DNA of 64,000 nt from an uncultured Duncaniella sp. (GTDB taxonomy: Bacteria > Bacteroidota > Bacteroidia > Bacteroidales > Muribaculaceae), in assembly GCA_910589485.1 (NCBI GenBank), contig CAJUSW010000005.1:167191-231190 (forward strand), read 5' to 3'. A program made the translations under genes and the position numbers. Every line of letters starts with the position of its first letter. The first letter of the stretch is position 1. The notes under the pieces are model-generated. The model did not search any database and was not told the origin of the DNA. It worked only from the letters and a program-made list of their open reading frames with translations. This document shows, in pieces, positions 54,101 to 62,827 of the stretch.

Positions 54101-54922
54101 TTAAAGACTTGGGTATATTCCTGACCGAGCCATAATCTCCTTGCCTTTATATTGTTTGAAAAATCCTTTTAAGGTTTCATCATCGTTCAGAAAATTGGGG
54201 TTTCGAGATAGGCGAGTGTGATATATTAGATTAGAAATGAGGATATTTTTGTTGAATGAGATAGGAGTACATTTTTTCGCTCTACCCTTATATTGGGGAT
54301 TTATCTCAAAAAAGTACCTCAATATTGATGCAAAATACCATACTAATACAGAGTTTGATTCTTCTGAATCAATAAATATCTGTGAGGTATTATCTATGGC
54401 AAGGGTTGTCAGATTATCTTTTTCTGACTCATAGCCATGTCTAATCCATTCTTCTATCTTGGAAACGACTGTTTTATTTGAAATTATAGACTTTGACTTT
54501 CCTGATTTTGCCGTAATTTGAACCTTATTCTCATTTGATAATACTGACAGCAGTTGTGCAATCTGTGTGCCAACAGAATCTGCAAATTCATAGCCTGAGA
54601 AACAAGCATCACAAGCATAATCAAAACTAAACATAACCAACAGCCAAAATGCGTCTGGCTCTAAATTCAATCCTTTTATAGTGGCTTGTAGGTCTTTGTC
54701 TGCAATGTAATCTTCGTATTTATATTGACATGGAATCTCGCCACTGTTGTATCTTTCCTGAAATATAAATAGTGCATCATCAGGAGCAGTCAACTTTATA
54801 ATGCTTGGGAATAACATCACTAAACCGTCAGGGGATATATACGGTTCTCCCTTTCCTCTTATAAGATTGATTATATATTGGAATGGCTCTTTATTCGTGG
54901 ATATGTCGAGGGGTGATTTCAT
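54101..54922 (-). CDS. Hypothetical protein next to element C integrase
   Basis: A 273-residue soluble protein. No motif I recognise. The middle is helical, with a Cys-containing FSFDYACDACFSGYEF segment and an NKTVVSKIEEWIRHGYESEKDN stretch; the end is basic. It lies between the DGQHR-type gene and the integrase gene, same direction. It may be an accessory recombination or immunity protein; this is a guess from position only. Confidence 0.55.
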   Translation of the reverse strand: MKSPLDISTNKEPFQYIINLIRGKGEPYISPDGLVMLFPSIIKLTAPDDALFIFQERYNSGEIPCQYKYEDYIADKDLQATIKGLNLEPDAFWLLVMFSFDYACDACFSGYEFADSVGTQIAQLLSVLSNENKVQITAKSGKSKSIISNKTVVSKIEEWIRHGYESEKDNLTTLAIDNTSQIFIDSEESNSVLVWYFASILRYFFEINPQYKGRAKKCTPISFNKNILISNLIYHTRLSRNPNFLNDDETLKGFFKQYKGKEIMARSGIYPSL

Positions 54923-54953
54923 GTGCCGGAGATTTTAGATATGTAAAGTTACG

Positions 54954-54984
54954 AAAAATCCGTCTATCTGTGGATAAACGGATT
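54954..54984 (-). terminator. Terminator of the element C integrase
   Basis: On the minus strand AATCCGTTTATC-CACA-GATAGACGGATT, one mismatch, followed by TTTCG. 24 bp past the integrase stop. Confidence 0.85.
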
Positions 54985-55007
54985 CTGTAAAAGAGTGGAT
55001 TCTGTGA

Positions 55008-56207
55008 TTATAGCAAGTTTTTCATAGCATTATCTATTTGCTCATTATCGAAGCTATCAAGATAAATCTGCGTTACTCGTTCAGAGCTATGCCCCATGAT
55101 TTCACGGATTACGGCTGTTGATACCCCTGCCTTTTTCATCACAGTTGCTTGGCTGTGCCTTGCAACGTAGGTAGTCAGCGTTAGAGGTAAGCCAAGTTCT
55201 TCGCCAATCTCTTTTAGTCGCTTGTTCACTTTGGATATGACTTTATGAATACGGTTGGACTTCTGTATTTCCGTTTCGTGGAAGTCAGAGAGGATTGGAA
55301 ACAGATACGGACTGTCTTTGCGCTGATATTTCTTTATAAGTTCAACGGCTTGCGGTTGCAGGGGGATTTTGATTAGCTTGCTTGTCTTGTGTCGTTTATA
55401 GACTAACTTCCCCTCTATGATATTGGCAGGGGTAAGATTGGCGATGTCTATAAAGTTGATACCGCCACAGTAGTATGTGAAAGCGAATATGTCAATAGGG
55501 AAACGCATATAGCGATTGGTGGACTTGTAAGCGAGAATACGGTCTATGTCCTCTTTAGAAAGAGAGCGTTTTGCGGTGTCCTCATGCAGTCTTGCCACCT
55601 TATACTTCTTAAAAGGGTAGTCGGCAGAATCTACTATATCTTCTTCCATAGCCAAATTATAAATGGCTCGTAGTGTTCTGAATCGTATGCCGATTGTATT
55701 CTCTGCCAATCCTTGTTTGCGTAGCCATGTTTCGTATCTGCGTAGAAACGAAACATCTATATCTGAAAAACAGATGTCAAGGTGCTTATTGAACAATATA
55801 AGCGAGTTATAGACTTGCTTAACAGACAGCATATAGCCACGTCTGCCATCATCTGTAAGTCGTTGGATTTGCTCACAGAATAGCTCATGCACGGTTTTTG
55901 GTTTAACTCGCTTTGCCTTATCTTCAATTAAAGTGCTTGCTGTAAACCCTTTACGTTCTGATTTTAGTTTAACTATCTCTGTGGAAAGCTCACTTGTCTT
56001 ATCTGCAATCAGTTTGCTAAGATACTCAAAATTAGGACAATTAGGTTTTAGCGTATTCCTCTCAAAGTTCCAATACTTAGGATTGACGGACACTCCTAAA
56101 CTCTTATACTTCTTTTTGCCGTCTTTGCAGATTCGCACCATTAGAGGGTGTTCACCATTTGCAAGAGTTTTCGACTTGTAACACACGATGTTAGCAGTAA
56201 CATTCAT
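55008..56207 (-). CDS. Tyrosine recombinase (integrase) of element C
   Basis: A 399-residue Bacteroidetes-type integrase with an N-terminal arm-binding fold (MNVTANIVCYKSKTLANGEHPL), a SAM-like core-binding domain (about 105-190) and the catalytic domain. Visible residues are the first Arg region (AKRSLSKEDIDRIL, TYYCGGINFIDI), Arg350 in TYVARHS, His373 in MGHSS and the nucleophile Tyr382. The first His of box II is Tyr347, as in many relatives. It differs clearly from the A and B enzymes. It faces away from tRNA-Phe, 115 bp away, and should recombine the 54-bp repeats. Confidence 0.92.
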   Translation of the reverse strand: MNVTANIVCYKSKTLANGEHPLMVRICKDGKKKYKSLGVSVNPKYWNFERNTLKPNCPNFEYLSKLIADKTSELSTEIVKLKSERKGFTASTLIEDKAKRVKPKTVHELFCEQIQRLTDDGRRGYMLSVKQVYNSLILFNKHLDICFSDIDVSFLRRYETWLRKQGLAENTIGIRFRTLRAIYNLAMEEDIVDSADYPFKKYKVARLHEDTAKRSLSKEDIDRILAYKSTNRYMRFPIDIFAFTYYCGGINFIDIANLTPANIIEGKLVYKRHKTSKLIKIPLQPQAVELIKKYQRKDSPYLFPILSDFHETEIQKSNRIHKVISKVNKRLKEIGEELGLPLTLTTYVARHSQATVMKKAGVSTAVIREIMGHSSERVTQIYLDSFDNEQIDNAMKNLL

Positions 56208-56209
56208 AC

Positions 56210-56238
56210 GGTTTACTTGGTTTAACTCTCGGTTTAAC
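56210..56238 (+). repeat. End repeats, right side of element C
   Basis: GGTTTAC (56210), GGTTTAAC (56219) and GGTTTAAC (56231). The last two have the same 12-bp spacing and nearby GTGGG as the pair at 46136. They lie directly upstream of the integrase start. Confidence 0.65.
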
Positions 56239-56280
56239 CGTGGGCTACCGTGGGGCTGTCGCAGGATGTGTTAGGGAATA

Positions 56281-56312
56281 AAAAAAGAGAGTCAGAATTT
56301 ATCTAACTCTCT
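56281..56312 (-). terminator. Terminator downstream of tRNA-Phe
   Basis: AGAGAGT (56286-56292) pairs with ACTCTCT (56306-56312); on the minus strand TTTTTT follows. It starts 11 bp after the tRNA end and lies inside element C, so the element supplies the tRNA terminator. Confidence 0.85.
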
Positions 56313-56322
56313 GATTTTCAGG

Positions 56323-56395
56323 TGGTGCCACCAGGAATCGAACCGGGGACACAAGGATTTTCAGTCCTTTGCTCTACCAACTGAGCTATGGCACC
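56323..56395 (-). tRNA. tRNA-Phe (anticodon GAA)
   Basis: A 73-nt cloverleaf without encoded CCA: acceptor GGTGCCA/TGGCACC, D arm GCTC...GAGC, anticodon loop CTGAAAA with GAA, variable GTGTC, T loop TTCGATT, discriminator A. The T stem CCCGG/CCTGG has one C-T mismatch, also present in the interrupted copy. It is the target of the integrated elements; the 3' part is repeated at 45985. Confidence 0.95.
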
Positions 56396-56886
56396 GTTGT
56401 TTTGTTTTTGCACTGCAAAGGTAGGGCGTTTTTCCGAACTGACCAAATTTTTTTGCAACTTTTTTTCATCTTTTTTGCACTTTTTCTTCCGAGCATAATG
56501 TATATAATACATAATCCACTCATATACACCCACATACACCAAGCCGCGTTTTTCGCACTTTTTTGTCTCTCTTCGCGATAATTCAGTCCCCTCCCCGCAT
56601 CTTCGCCAAAACCCTCCACTAAAATTTTATATTCAGACCTCAAAAAAACTCAAAAAGGCCTCAAAAAAAATCACATCCCTCTCACATTTTCGCTAAAAAC
56701 ATCCCTCCTCCACCCGTCAAAACACATTCCACCCCACCAAATGATACAAATTCTAACGTTTTTGAGACATTTCCCACATCCCCACACACTAAAAACCACT
56801 AAGAATGATACATCCATCCACCGCACTATTATATTATTATTCCTAATTTTGCCTACGCAAAAAAACTTAATACTACAACCATAATC
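56396..56886. other. Intergenic region between tRNA-Phe and the esterase
   Basis: About 490 bp with no gene. It is C- and A-rich with T-tracts near the tRNA. A -7 box TAATTTTG (56844-56851) precedes the esterase start by 35 bp; no matching -33 TTTG is present. Confidence 0.4.
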
Positions 56887-58104
56887 ATGCCTTACCTAAA
56901 ATCCCGAATCCATCTTGCACCGCTCTCCTCACTAAAACATTGCGCCATCGCGCTCGCACTCACCTGCATCGCCCCAATGAGCATTCATGCCCAAAACTGG
57001 GTAGGCACATGGGCCACCGCACCCGAATACACCGGCGAAAACGATATGCCCCGCAAGACCACCCTCACCGGAAATGCCTTGCGACAAACCATACACACCT
57101 CTCTCGGCGGCGAGACCATCCGCCTGAAACTATCCAACGAATTCAGCGACGCCCCCGTGGAGATCAAGGACATCTACATCTCTCAACCCACCGACAGCTC
57201 GGCCATCGATGCGTCAAAAGCCACCTATCTGAAATTTGACGGCAAACGGTCGGTCACCATCCCTCCCCACGGCTACGTCTACAGCGACCCCGTCGACTAC
57301 CACATCACCCCCCTCCAGCTACTCTCAGTCACCACCAACTACGGATCTCAGACACCTCCCCACGCCACCTCCCACCGCGGATCCCGCACCACTTCCTTCA
57401 TAATGGAGGGAGAATCCAAACCTAAGAAACCGTTCAAGACCTCCGAGCGACTCGAGCATTGGTACAACATCGCCTCACTCGAAGTGCTCCGAGACGACTC
57501 TCCCGAATGTATAGCCGTCATCGGCAACTCAATTACCGACGGTCGCGGATCCACCACCGACCACCAAAACCGTTGGACCGACGTGTGTGCCGAGTCGCTC
57601 GGCGGCAACGTTGGCATCCTTAATCTCGGCATCGGTGGCAACTGCGTCCTCTCAGGAGGCATCAGCCAGCCGGCCGTCAAACGATTCGACCGCGACATCA
57701 TGGGCCAGAACGGCATCACAGCCATCGTGGTCTACGAGGGGATCAACGACATCGGTGGAAGCCGCAATGCCGAACAGACCGCCCAGAACCTCATCAAAGC
57801 CTACGAATCCTTCATCGAGCAGGGCCACGCCAAGGGGCTGAAGGTCTACGGAGGCACCATCACCCAGATAGGCCACACCGACTACTGGTCACACATCCAT
57901 GAAGGAGTGCGACAGACTGTCAACGAGTGGATACGCACAAGCGGAAAATTCGACGGCGTCATAGACTTCGACGCAATCATCGCCGATCCTCAGAAACCCA
58001 CCCAAATGAATCCGGCCTATCAATTCGACTGGCTCCACCCCAATGCCGAAGGCTACAAAGCGATGGGCCAAGCCGCAGCCCGCGTTCTCGGCTCAGACCG
58101 CTGA
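56887..58104 (+). CDS. Secreted SGNH/GDSL-family esterase
   Basis: A 405-residue protein with a signal peptide (hydrophobic about 18-32, ending SIHAQ). An N-terminal beta-rich domain (about 36-180: NWVGTWATAP, LRQTIHTSLGGETIRLKLSN) precedes the SGNH hydrolase. Catalytic blocks are VIGNSITDG (nucleophile Ser215), NLGIGGN, EGINDIG and DWLHPN (Asp/His). Such enzymes deacetylate or deacylate glycans or rhamnogalacturonan-type polysaccharides. Periplasmic or secreted. The gene follows tRNA-Phe and has no obvious operon partner; the next gene is convergent. Confidence 0.88.
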   Translation: MPYLKSRIHLAPLSSLKHCAIALALTCIAPMSIHAQNWVGTWATAPEYTGENDMPRKTTLTGNALRQTIHTSLGGETIRLKLSNEFSDAPVEIKDIYISQPTDSSAIDASKATYLKFDGKRSVTIPPHGYVYSDPVDYHITPLQLLSVTTNYGSQTPPHATSHRGSRTTSFIMEGESKPKKPFKTSERLEHWYNIASLEVLRDDSPECIAVIGNSITDGRGSTTDHQNRWTDVCAESLGGNVGILNLGIGGNCVLSGGISQPAVKRFDRDIMGQNGITAIVVYEGINDIGGSRNAEQTAQNLIKAYESFIEQGHAKGLKVYGGTITQIGHTDYWSHIHEGVRQTVNEWIRTSGKFDGVIDFDAIIADPQKPTQMNPAYQFDWLHPNAEGYKAMGQAAARVLGSDR

Positions 58105-58148
58105 CCGTCCCCTACCCTAACAGCACATTTTTCCACGCTCATATTCCC

Positions 58149-58661
58149 TCAGAGCCCTGCCTCCATCCGGAGCAGGGCTCTTTTCGCATCCACCCCTCCA
58201 GCATACCCGGTCAGCGAACCGTCGGCACCTATCACCCTGTGACAAGGCACAAAAATCGACAGGCAATTAGCGCCACACGCACTTGCCACAGCCCTCACAG
58301 CCGACCTCTGGCCCATACTCTCCGCCAGCTCACCATAACTCAACGTCTCGCCATAAGGTATCTCCGCGAGCCTACGCCACACTTTCTGTTGGAATTCCGT
58401 GCCGGCCAGCCTCACCGCCACCGTGAACTCACGCCTCTTCCCGGCGAAATACTCATCCAACTGGCGCCTCGCCTCCTCAATTATCGCCTCACGGTCGCCA
58501 CCCGCTCCCGGCCCAAGATACTTCGATAGACGCTGGTCCATCCTCGCGTCACGAGCTTCCGACGGCCAGTCACACAGACACAGCCCATCACCTGTCACAC
58601 CAAGCCTCATCACCCCTAACGGCGACTTATACTCCTCTATCAATACTCCATTTAGCTCCAT
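58149..58661 (-). CDS. ogt: Methylated-DNA-protein-cysteine methyltransferase
   Basis: A 170-residue O6-alkylguanine-DNA alkyltransferase. Catalytic PCHRVIG with Cys140, the DNA-binding helix region EFQQKVWRRLAEIPYGETLSYGELAESMG and the terminal GYAGGVDAKRALL segment are complete. It removes alkyl groups from guanine in DNA in a suicide reaction. It converges with the esterase gene (44-bp gap). A -7 box TATCTTTG (58689-58696, minus) lies 28 bp upstream of the start. Confidence 0.94.
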   Translation of the reverse strand: MELNGVLIEEYKSPLGVMRLGVTGDGLCLCDWPSEARDARMDQRLSKYLGPGAGGDREAIIEEARRQLDEYFAGKRREFTVAVRLAGTEFQQKVWRRLAEIPYGETLSYGELAESMGQRSAVRAVASACGANCLSIFVPCHRVIGADGSLTGYAGGVDAKRALLRMEAGL

Positions 58662-58737
58662 ATTCTTATCTTAGCTTTAATGCCACTGCAAAGATAACAT
58701 ATTTACGTCACATCTTTCCCCACCTACGTCACTCTTA

Positions 58738-58770
58738 TTTGCGCCACATATGCATCTATCCCTAATTTTG
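58738..58770 (+). promoter_or_regulatory. Promoter of the outer-membrane receptor operon
   Basis: TTTG (58738-58741) and TAATTTTG (58763-58770) with a 21-bp spacer, an exact match to the Bacteroidetes consensus, 34 bp before the ATG. Confidence 0.8.
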
Positions 58771-58804
58771 CGTCAGAAATCCCCACCCCATTAACCTCAT
58801 ATTC

Positions 58805-60973
58805 ATGTTCTGTACCCTCATCCCGCTTCTACTCCTTGCACTCCCCCAATCACCTGATAGCCTCCCCACCCCTACCGACACTATCCCCGATTCCATCTCA
58901 GCCCAACAGCTCGACGAGATCGTAGTCAAAGCCCGTCGGCCCCAGGCCATCGTCACCCCCGAAAAAGTATCCTTCAACCCCTCGGCCACACTTGCCGGAA
59001 GCGAAGGCACACTGTTCGACGCTCTTTCATCCCTCCCCGGCATCTCGGTCAACGGAAGTTCAATCTCGGCCGACGGCCAAAACGGTGTCACAGTCACCAT
59101 CGACGGACGCAAACTCATGCTCCAGGGCAACGCACTGGAAAGCTACCTGAAATCGCTCCCAGTCTCCAACATCTCCCGCATCGAACTGATCTCAGCCCCG
59201 GCGGCTGCCAACGACGCATCCTCATCCTCCACCATCCTCAACATCCGCCTCCGCCACACACGCGAGCACGGCCTCACCATCGGACTCAACGGCAACGCCG
59301 CCGGATGGCGTTCCCGCCGTGGGCTCGGCAGCTTCTTCATCGATGCCGGCTACGGGAAAAGCTCACTCACTGCATCCTATTCTTTCATTGCATCCAACAA
59401 TCCGTCAGTCCTGCTCACTGACCGCCCCTACACCACCACCGACCACCGCATCACCCAGGTGTACAACCGCCACCGGTCCGACCGCAACCACAACGCCTCC
59501 CTCTCTTTCGACCACAACTTCTCCCCCCGCTGGAGTGCCGGCCTCTCCTTCTCGGGCAACTGGTTTTCCCGCCGCGAACTCGGCATCATGGACACAAGCA
59601 TCCCCGGCATCGACAGCCACAACCTCACCACCAATCTCACCCGCTTCCACACATCCAACCTCATGGGCAACCTCTGTCTCAAGGACACATTCGCCCACCG
59701 CCGTGGCCAACTGTCATTCGGCTTCGACTGGCTCCGGTTCACCAACGACGAGGACCAGGGCCTCTCCGACATCTCCGGCTCAGCCCTTCAAGGCGACATG
59801 GGAGGCACCATCACCGGATATGTGGCCACAGCCGACTACTCCCGCAATCTCAACGAGGCCACACGCATCTCGGCAGGACTCAAATCCACCCTTCTCCTCA
59901 TCGACAACGGTGGTCACTATTCCGAACCCGTCTCTACCGCCGGCACCGACAGCCATGACAACCTCAGCTCGCGCTTCTCGAGCCGTGAGAATGTCAACGC
60001 CGCCTACCTCGAGGGTCGCTACTCACCCTCTCCTCTCCTTGCACTGACACTTGGATGCCGTGTCGAGCAGACCAACCTCCACAATCGCTTCTCGGGCAAC
60101 GAGACAGGCGAACAGTCCGACTTGCGCCGACACTCCGCCGGAGTATTCTTCAACGCCTCTGTCAGCTCCCGCCTCACCGACCGCGACGGGCTCCTCCTCA
60201 GCTATGCACGCCGTGTCAACCGCCCGCGGTACTCCGACCTTAACCCCTTCGTCTACATCTTTGACGACATCACCCACGTCGGTGGCAACATCAACCTCCG
60301 GGAAGCCATCTCCAACACCATCCAGCTCTCCTACACCCGCGACTCTTGGCTCAAATGCACCCTCTCCGGCTCCTACATCACCGACGACATTGCCCGGTGC
60401 TACCGCGAGATCACCGACCGCATCGTCTACACATCCCCCGAAAACCTCCCGCGCCACCTCAACGCCACCCTCACCCTTTCCGCCATGAACCTCCCGATCA
60501 CCCGTTTCTGGGACATATCAGGCTCATTCACCCTCATCTATAACAATTACAGCTTCCCACCCTCACTGGGCATAGGCCGCAATTGCCGGTTTACCCCCGT
60601 CATCGACTGCCGCAACCGTCTCGATCTCTCCTCAGGATGGTCAGCTGAAATATCAGCCCGGTGGAACGGACGCATGGCCTACGGTCAGGCGGGTGTAAGT
60701 TCCTACGGCACCCTCTACATCGGCATCCGTAAATTAATGCTCGGAGGCAAGCTCAATGCCACCCTGTTTGCCCGCGACCTGCTCAACACCAATCACTTCA
60801 GTTCCGAGATCTGGCTCAATGGCCGCCGGGCGATCCTCAGCGAGAGGGAATATGAACAGATGCGCCGCATCGGCCTCTCCATATCCCTGCGCCTCCATTC
60901 CGGAAAACTCACCACGCATAAAAAACGTGAAAAGGAGATGATCGACGAGATTAAACGTGTAAATTTGCAATAA
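58805..60973 (+). CDS. TonB-dependent outer-membrane beta-barrel receptor
   Basis: A 722-residue receptor with a short hydrophobic signal, a TonB-box-like QLDEIVVKARRP (about 37-48), a plug domain (LFDALSSLPGISVNGSSIS, VTIDGRKLML, about 65-160) and an OMP_b-brl_3-type barrel. It lacks the carboxypeptidase-like N-terminal domain of the SusC type. Substrate unknown; small nutrients or metals are possible. It is followed after 11 bp by a sensor kinase gene and then a response regulator, an unusual arrangement that may report on receptor or envelope state. Confidence 0.87.
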   Translation: MFCTLIPLLLLALPQSPDSLPTPTDTIPDSISAQQLDEIVVKARRPQAIVTPEKVSFNPSATLAGSEGTLFDALSSLPGISVNGSSISADGQNGVTVTIDGRKLMLQGNALESYLKSLPVSNISRIELISAPAAANDASSSSTILNIRLRHTREHGLTIGLNGNAAGWRSRRGLGSFFIDAGYGKSSLTASYSFIASNNPSVLLTDRPYTTTDHRITQVYNRHRSDRNHNASLSFDHNFSPRWSAGLSFSGNWFSRRELGIMDTSIPGIDSHNLTTNLTRFHTSNLMGNLCLKDTFAHRRGQLSFGFDWLRFTNDEDQGLSDISGSALQGDMGGTITGYVATADYSRNLNEATRISAGLKSTLLLIDNGGHYSEPVSTAGTDSHDNLSSRFSSRENVNAAYLEGRYSPSPLLALTLGCRVEQTNLHNRFSGNETGEQSDLRRHSAGVFFNASVSSRLTDRDGLLLSYARRVNRPRYSDLNPFVYIFDDITHVGGNINLREAISNTIQLSYTRDSWLKCTLSGSYITDDIARCYREITDRIVYTSPENLPRHLNATLTLSAMNLPITRFWDISGSFTLIYNNYSFPPSLGIGRNCRFTPVIDCRNRLDLSSGWSAEISARWNGRMAYGQAGVSSYGTLYIGIRKLMLGGKLNATLFARDLLNTNHFSSEIWLNGRRAILSEREYEQMRRIGLSISLRLHSGKLTTHKKREKEMIDEIKRVNLQ

Positions 60974-60984
60974 GCAACCATCCT

Positions 60985-62076
60985 ATGTCCACACCTCTAT
61001 CCGACACCCTCCCCACCCTCCGTGCCCCACACCCCTACAATCGGCCCGTCAGCACCCGGTTGATATATCCCGCGCTCTATGCCGCCATCACCTTCCTCCT
61101 GGTCCGCGTCATCAACGACATACCCATCGGGAGCAACTACCTCAACCACTCCCTGTGGTTCATCGCCATCGAGCTTCTATGCACCCTGTTCGCCTCCTAC
61201 CTGTGTTTCTACATCACAGCCTGGTGGGTGACTGTCGTCGAGCGCCATTCCGTCCCCACCCTCCTTGAATACTCTTGCCCCGCCCTCTTTGCGGCCTTTG
61301 TGGCGGCATCGATCACCGCATTATCCCATTGGCTCGAGGGCTCACCGCTCGGATTCACCATCCTTTACCCGCCCATCCTCATCGGGGCCATGACCGAGAT
61401 CTGGATCTACCTGTGGCTCAAATACTCCATGATGCAACGCAAGTATCACGACGAGCAGCTACGTAGCGAGCGCATCCGCAACAAGCAATTGCTCACCGAG
61501 CTACGGCTCCTGCAATCGCAATTCCACCCTCACTTCCTCTTCAATATGCTCAACACCATCTACTTCACCATCGACGAGACCAACGAGGAAGCCCGCGCCG
61601 ACGTGGAGCACCTCTCCAATCTCCTTCGCCGTCAGCTTTACCCCACCGACGGGAAAGTCCCCCTCTCAAGCGAGATTTCTGTACTGCACAGCTACATCCA
61701 TCTCTCAAGCAAACGCATGGCCGAGCGTGCCGGCATTACGGTCGACATCCCCTCATCCGAAAGCCCCGCCGTCAACACCGGACAGCTTATCTATCCCCAC
61801 CTGCTGTTACCGCTCGTTGAAAACGCCTTCAAGCATGCCGGTGGCGATTACAGCATCTCCATCTCCCTGACCGTCTCCGGCGGATGGTTGCAGCTCACCA
61901 CCTCCAACTCCGTCTCCTCCTCCCGTCCCTCCACACCGTCCTCGCCTCACGGCATAGGACTCTACAACCTCTCCCAACGGCTCGCGCTCATATATCCCCA
62001 ATCCCACTTCACGCTCCACACCGGGCTCAGCGACGGCAACACCTATCAGTCCGAGCTCCGGATTCGGTTAGCATAA
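60985..62076 (+). CDS. LytS-type sensor histidine kinase
   Basis: A 363-residue His_kinase (PF06580) protein. Four hydrophobic helices occupy about 27-44, 57-80, 99-114 and 126-145, then a short coil and the phosphorylation motif QSQFHPHFLFNMLN (His183 in PHFLFN). The ATP-binding part has LLPLVENAFKHA and GIGLYNLSQRL. Inner-membrane sensor without an obvious periplasmic domain. Its stop is 7 bp before the LytTR regulator, forming a two-component pair. Confidence 0.92.
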   Translation: MSTPLSDTLPTLRAPHPYNRPVSTRLIYPALYAAITFLLVRVINDIPIGSNYLNHSLWFIAIELLCTLFASYLCFYITAWWVTVVERHSVPTLLEYSCPALFAAFVAASITALSHWLEGSPLGFTILYPPILIGAMTEIWIYLWLKYSMMQRKYHDEQLRSERIRNKQLLTELRLLQSQFHPHFLFNMLNTIYFTIDETNEEARADVEHLSNLLRRQLYPTDGKVPLSSEISVLHSYIHLSSKRMAERAGITVDIPSSESPAVNTGQLIYPHLLLPLVENAFKHAGGDYSISISLTVSGGWLQLTTSNSVSSSRPSTPSSPHGIGLYNLSQRLALIYPQSHFTLHTGLSDGNTYQSELRIRLA

Positions 62077-62083
62077 CACAATC

Positions 62084-62827
62084 ATGAATAACTTCACCTG
62101 CGTTATAATCGAGGACGAACCGGTAGCCCGCAAAGGGATTGCCGAATACGTCTCACGCATCGAATGGCTTAAATGTATAGGCACATTCGAGGATGCCCTG
62201 CAATTCGACAACGCCATCCACACCCCCTCCGGCGACACTCCTCCACTCCCCGAGCCCGACTTCCTGTTTGCCGACATTGAGATGCCCGGTATATCGGGCC
62301 TTGATTACCTTGCCTCCACCCACATCAGCTCAGCCGTAATACTCATCACCGCCTACGAATCCTACGCCTTGCGAGGCTACGAACTCGACATCACCGACTA
62401 TCTTCTCAAGCCCGTCCCGTTCAGCCGGTTCCTGAAAGCCGTCAACAAGGCACGCGCCTACAAGGAAGCTCTCAGCGCCCATTCCCTCCCCACCGCCAAC
62501 GGTACATTTCACGATTCCATATTCGTGAAATCCGACCGCGTGATCCATCGCATCACCCTATCCGACATCCTCTATGCCGAAGGCATGGAGAACTACGTCA
62601 AGATCTACACCTCCACTCAGGGCATGATCATCTCGCGCACCACCATGAAATCCTTCCACGCCACCCTCCCGACATCCACATTCATGCAAGTGCACAAATC
62701 CTTCATTGTAAACATCAGCCACATACAATCCCTCGACGGCAACAGGCTCCAACTCCTCGATGGCTCCGAAATCCCAGTCTCCAAAAGCTTCAAAACCCAC
62801 CTCCTCACCCTCCTCACCCCACACTAA
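62084..62827 (+). CDS. LytTR-type response regulator
   Basis: A 247-residue regulator. Receiver domain with the acidic pair EDEP near the start, phospho-acceptor Asp64 in FADIEMPG, Thr in LITAYES and Lys in LLKPVPF. The C-terminal LytTR DNA-binding domain follows (about 140-247; ILYAEGMENYVKIYT, FMQVHKSFIVN). It is the partner of the kinase encoded directly upstream. Likely targets include its own operon with the receptor gene, but no operator was identified. Confidence 0.93.
   Translation: MNNFTCVIIEDEPVARKGIAEYVSRIEWLKCIGTFEDALQFDNAIHTPSGDTPPLPEPDFLFADIEMPGISGLDYLASTHISSAVILITAYESYALRGYELDITDYLLKPVPFSRFLKAVNKARAYKEALSAHSLPTANGTFHDSIFVKSDRVIHRITLSDILYAEGMENYVKIYTSTQGMIISRTTMKSFHATLPTSTFMQVHKSFIVNISHIQSLDGNRLQLLDGSEIPVSKSFKTHLLTLLTPH

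Larger units (their letters stand above)
45985..56334. mobile_element. Integrated element C at tRNA-Phe
   Basis: Bounded by a 54-bp perfect direct repeat (45985-46038 and 56322-56375) covering the 3' part of tRNA-Phe. Twin GGTTTAAC repeats lie just inside both ends. Contents: HepT/MntA, a lipoprotein cluster, a small membrane peptide, DUF3871, a winged-helix protein, a DGQHR-type protein, a hypothetical protein and a tyrosine recombinase next to the tRNA. No relaxase or conjugation gene is present, so transfer would need outside help. Confidence 0.8.

Noticed and set aside
55008..56207. Integrase C inactive because box II His is Tyr
   Set aside because: Many Bacteroidetes integrases have Tyr in this position with intact Arg, His and catalytic Tyr, all present here.
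59319..60488. Several long frames inside the receptor gene
   Set aside because: Ser/Thr/Pro-rich shadow frames caused by GC-rich codon use; the 722-residue receptor frame explains the region.
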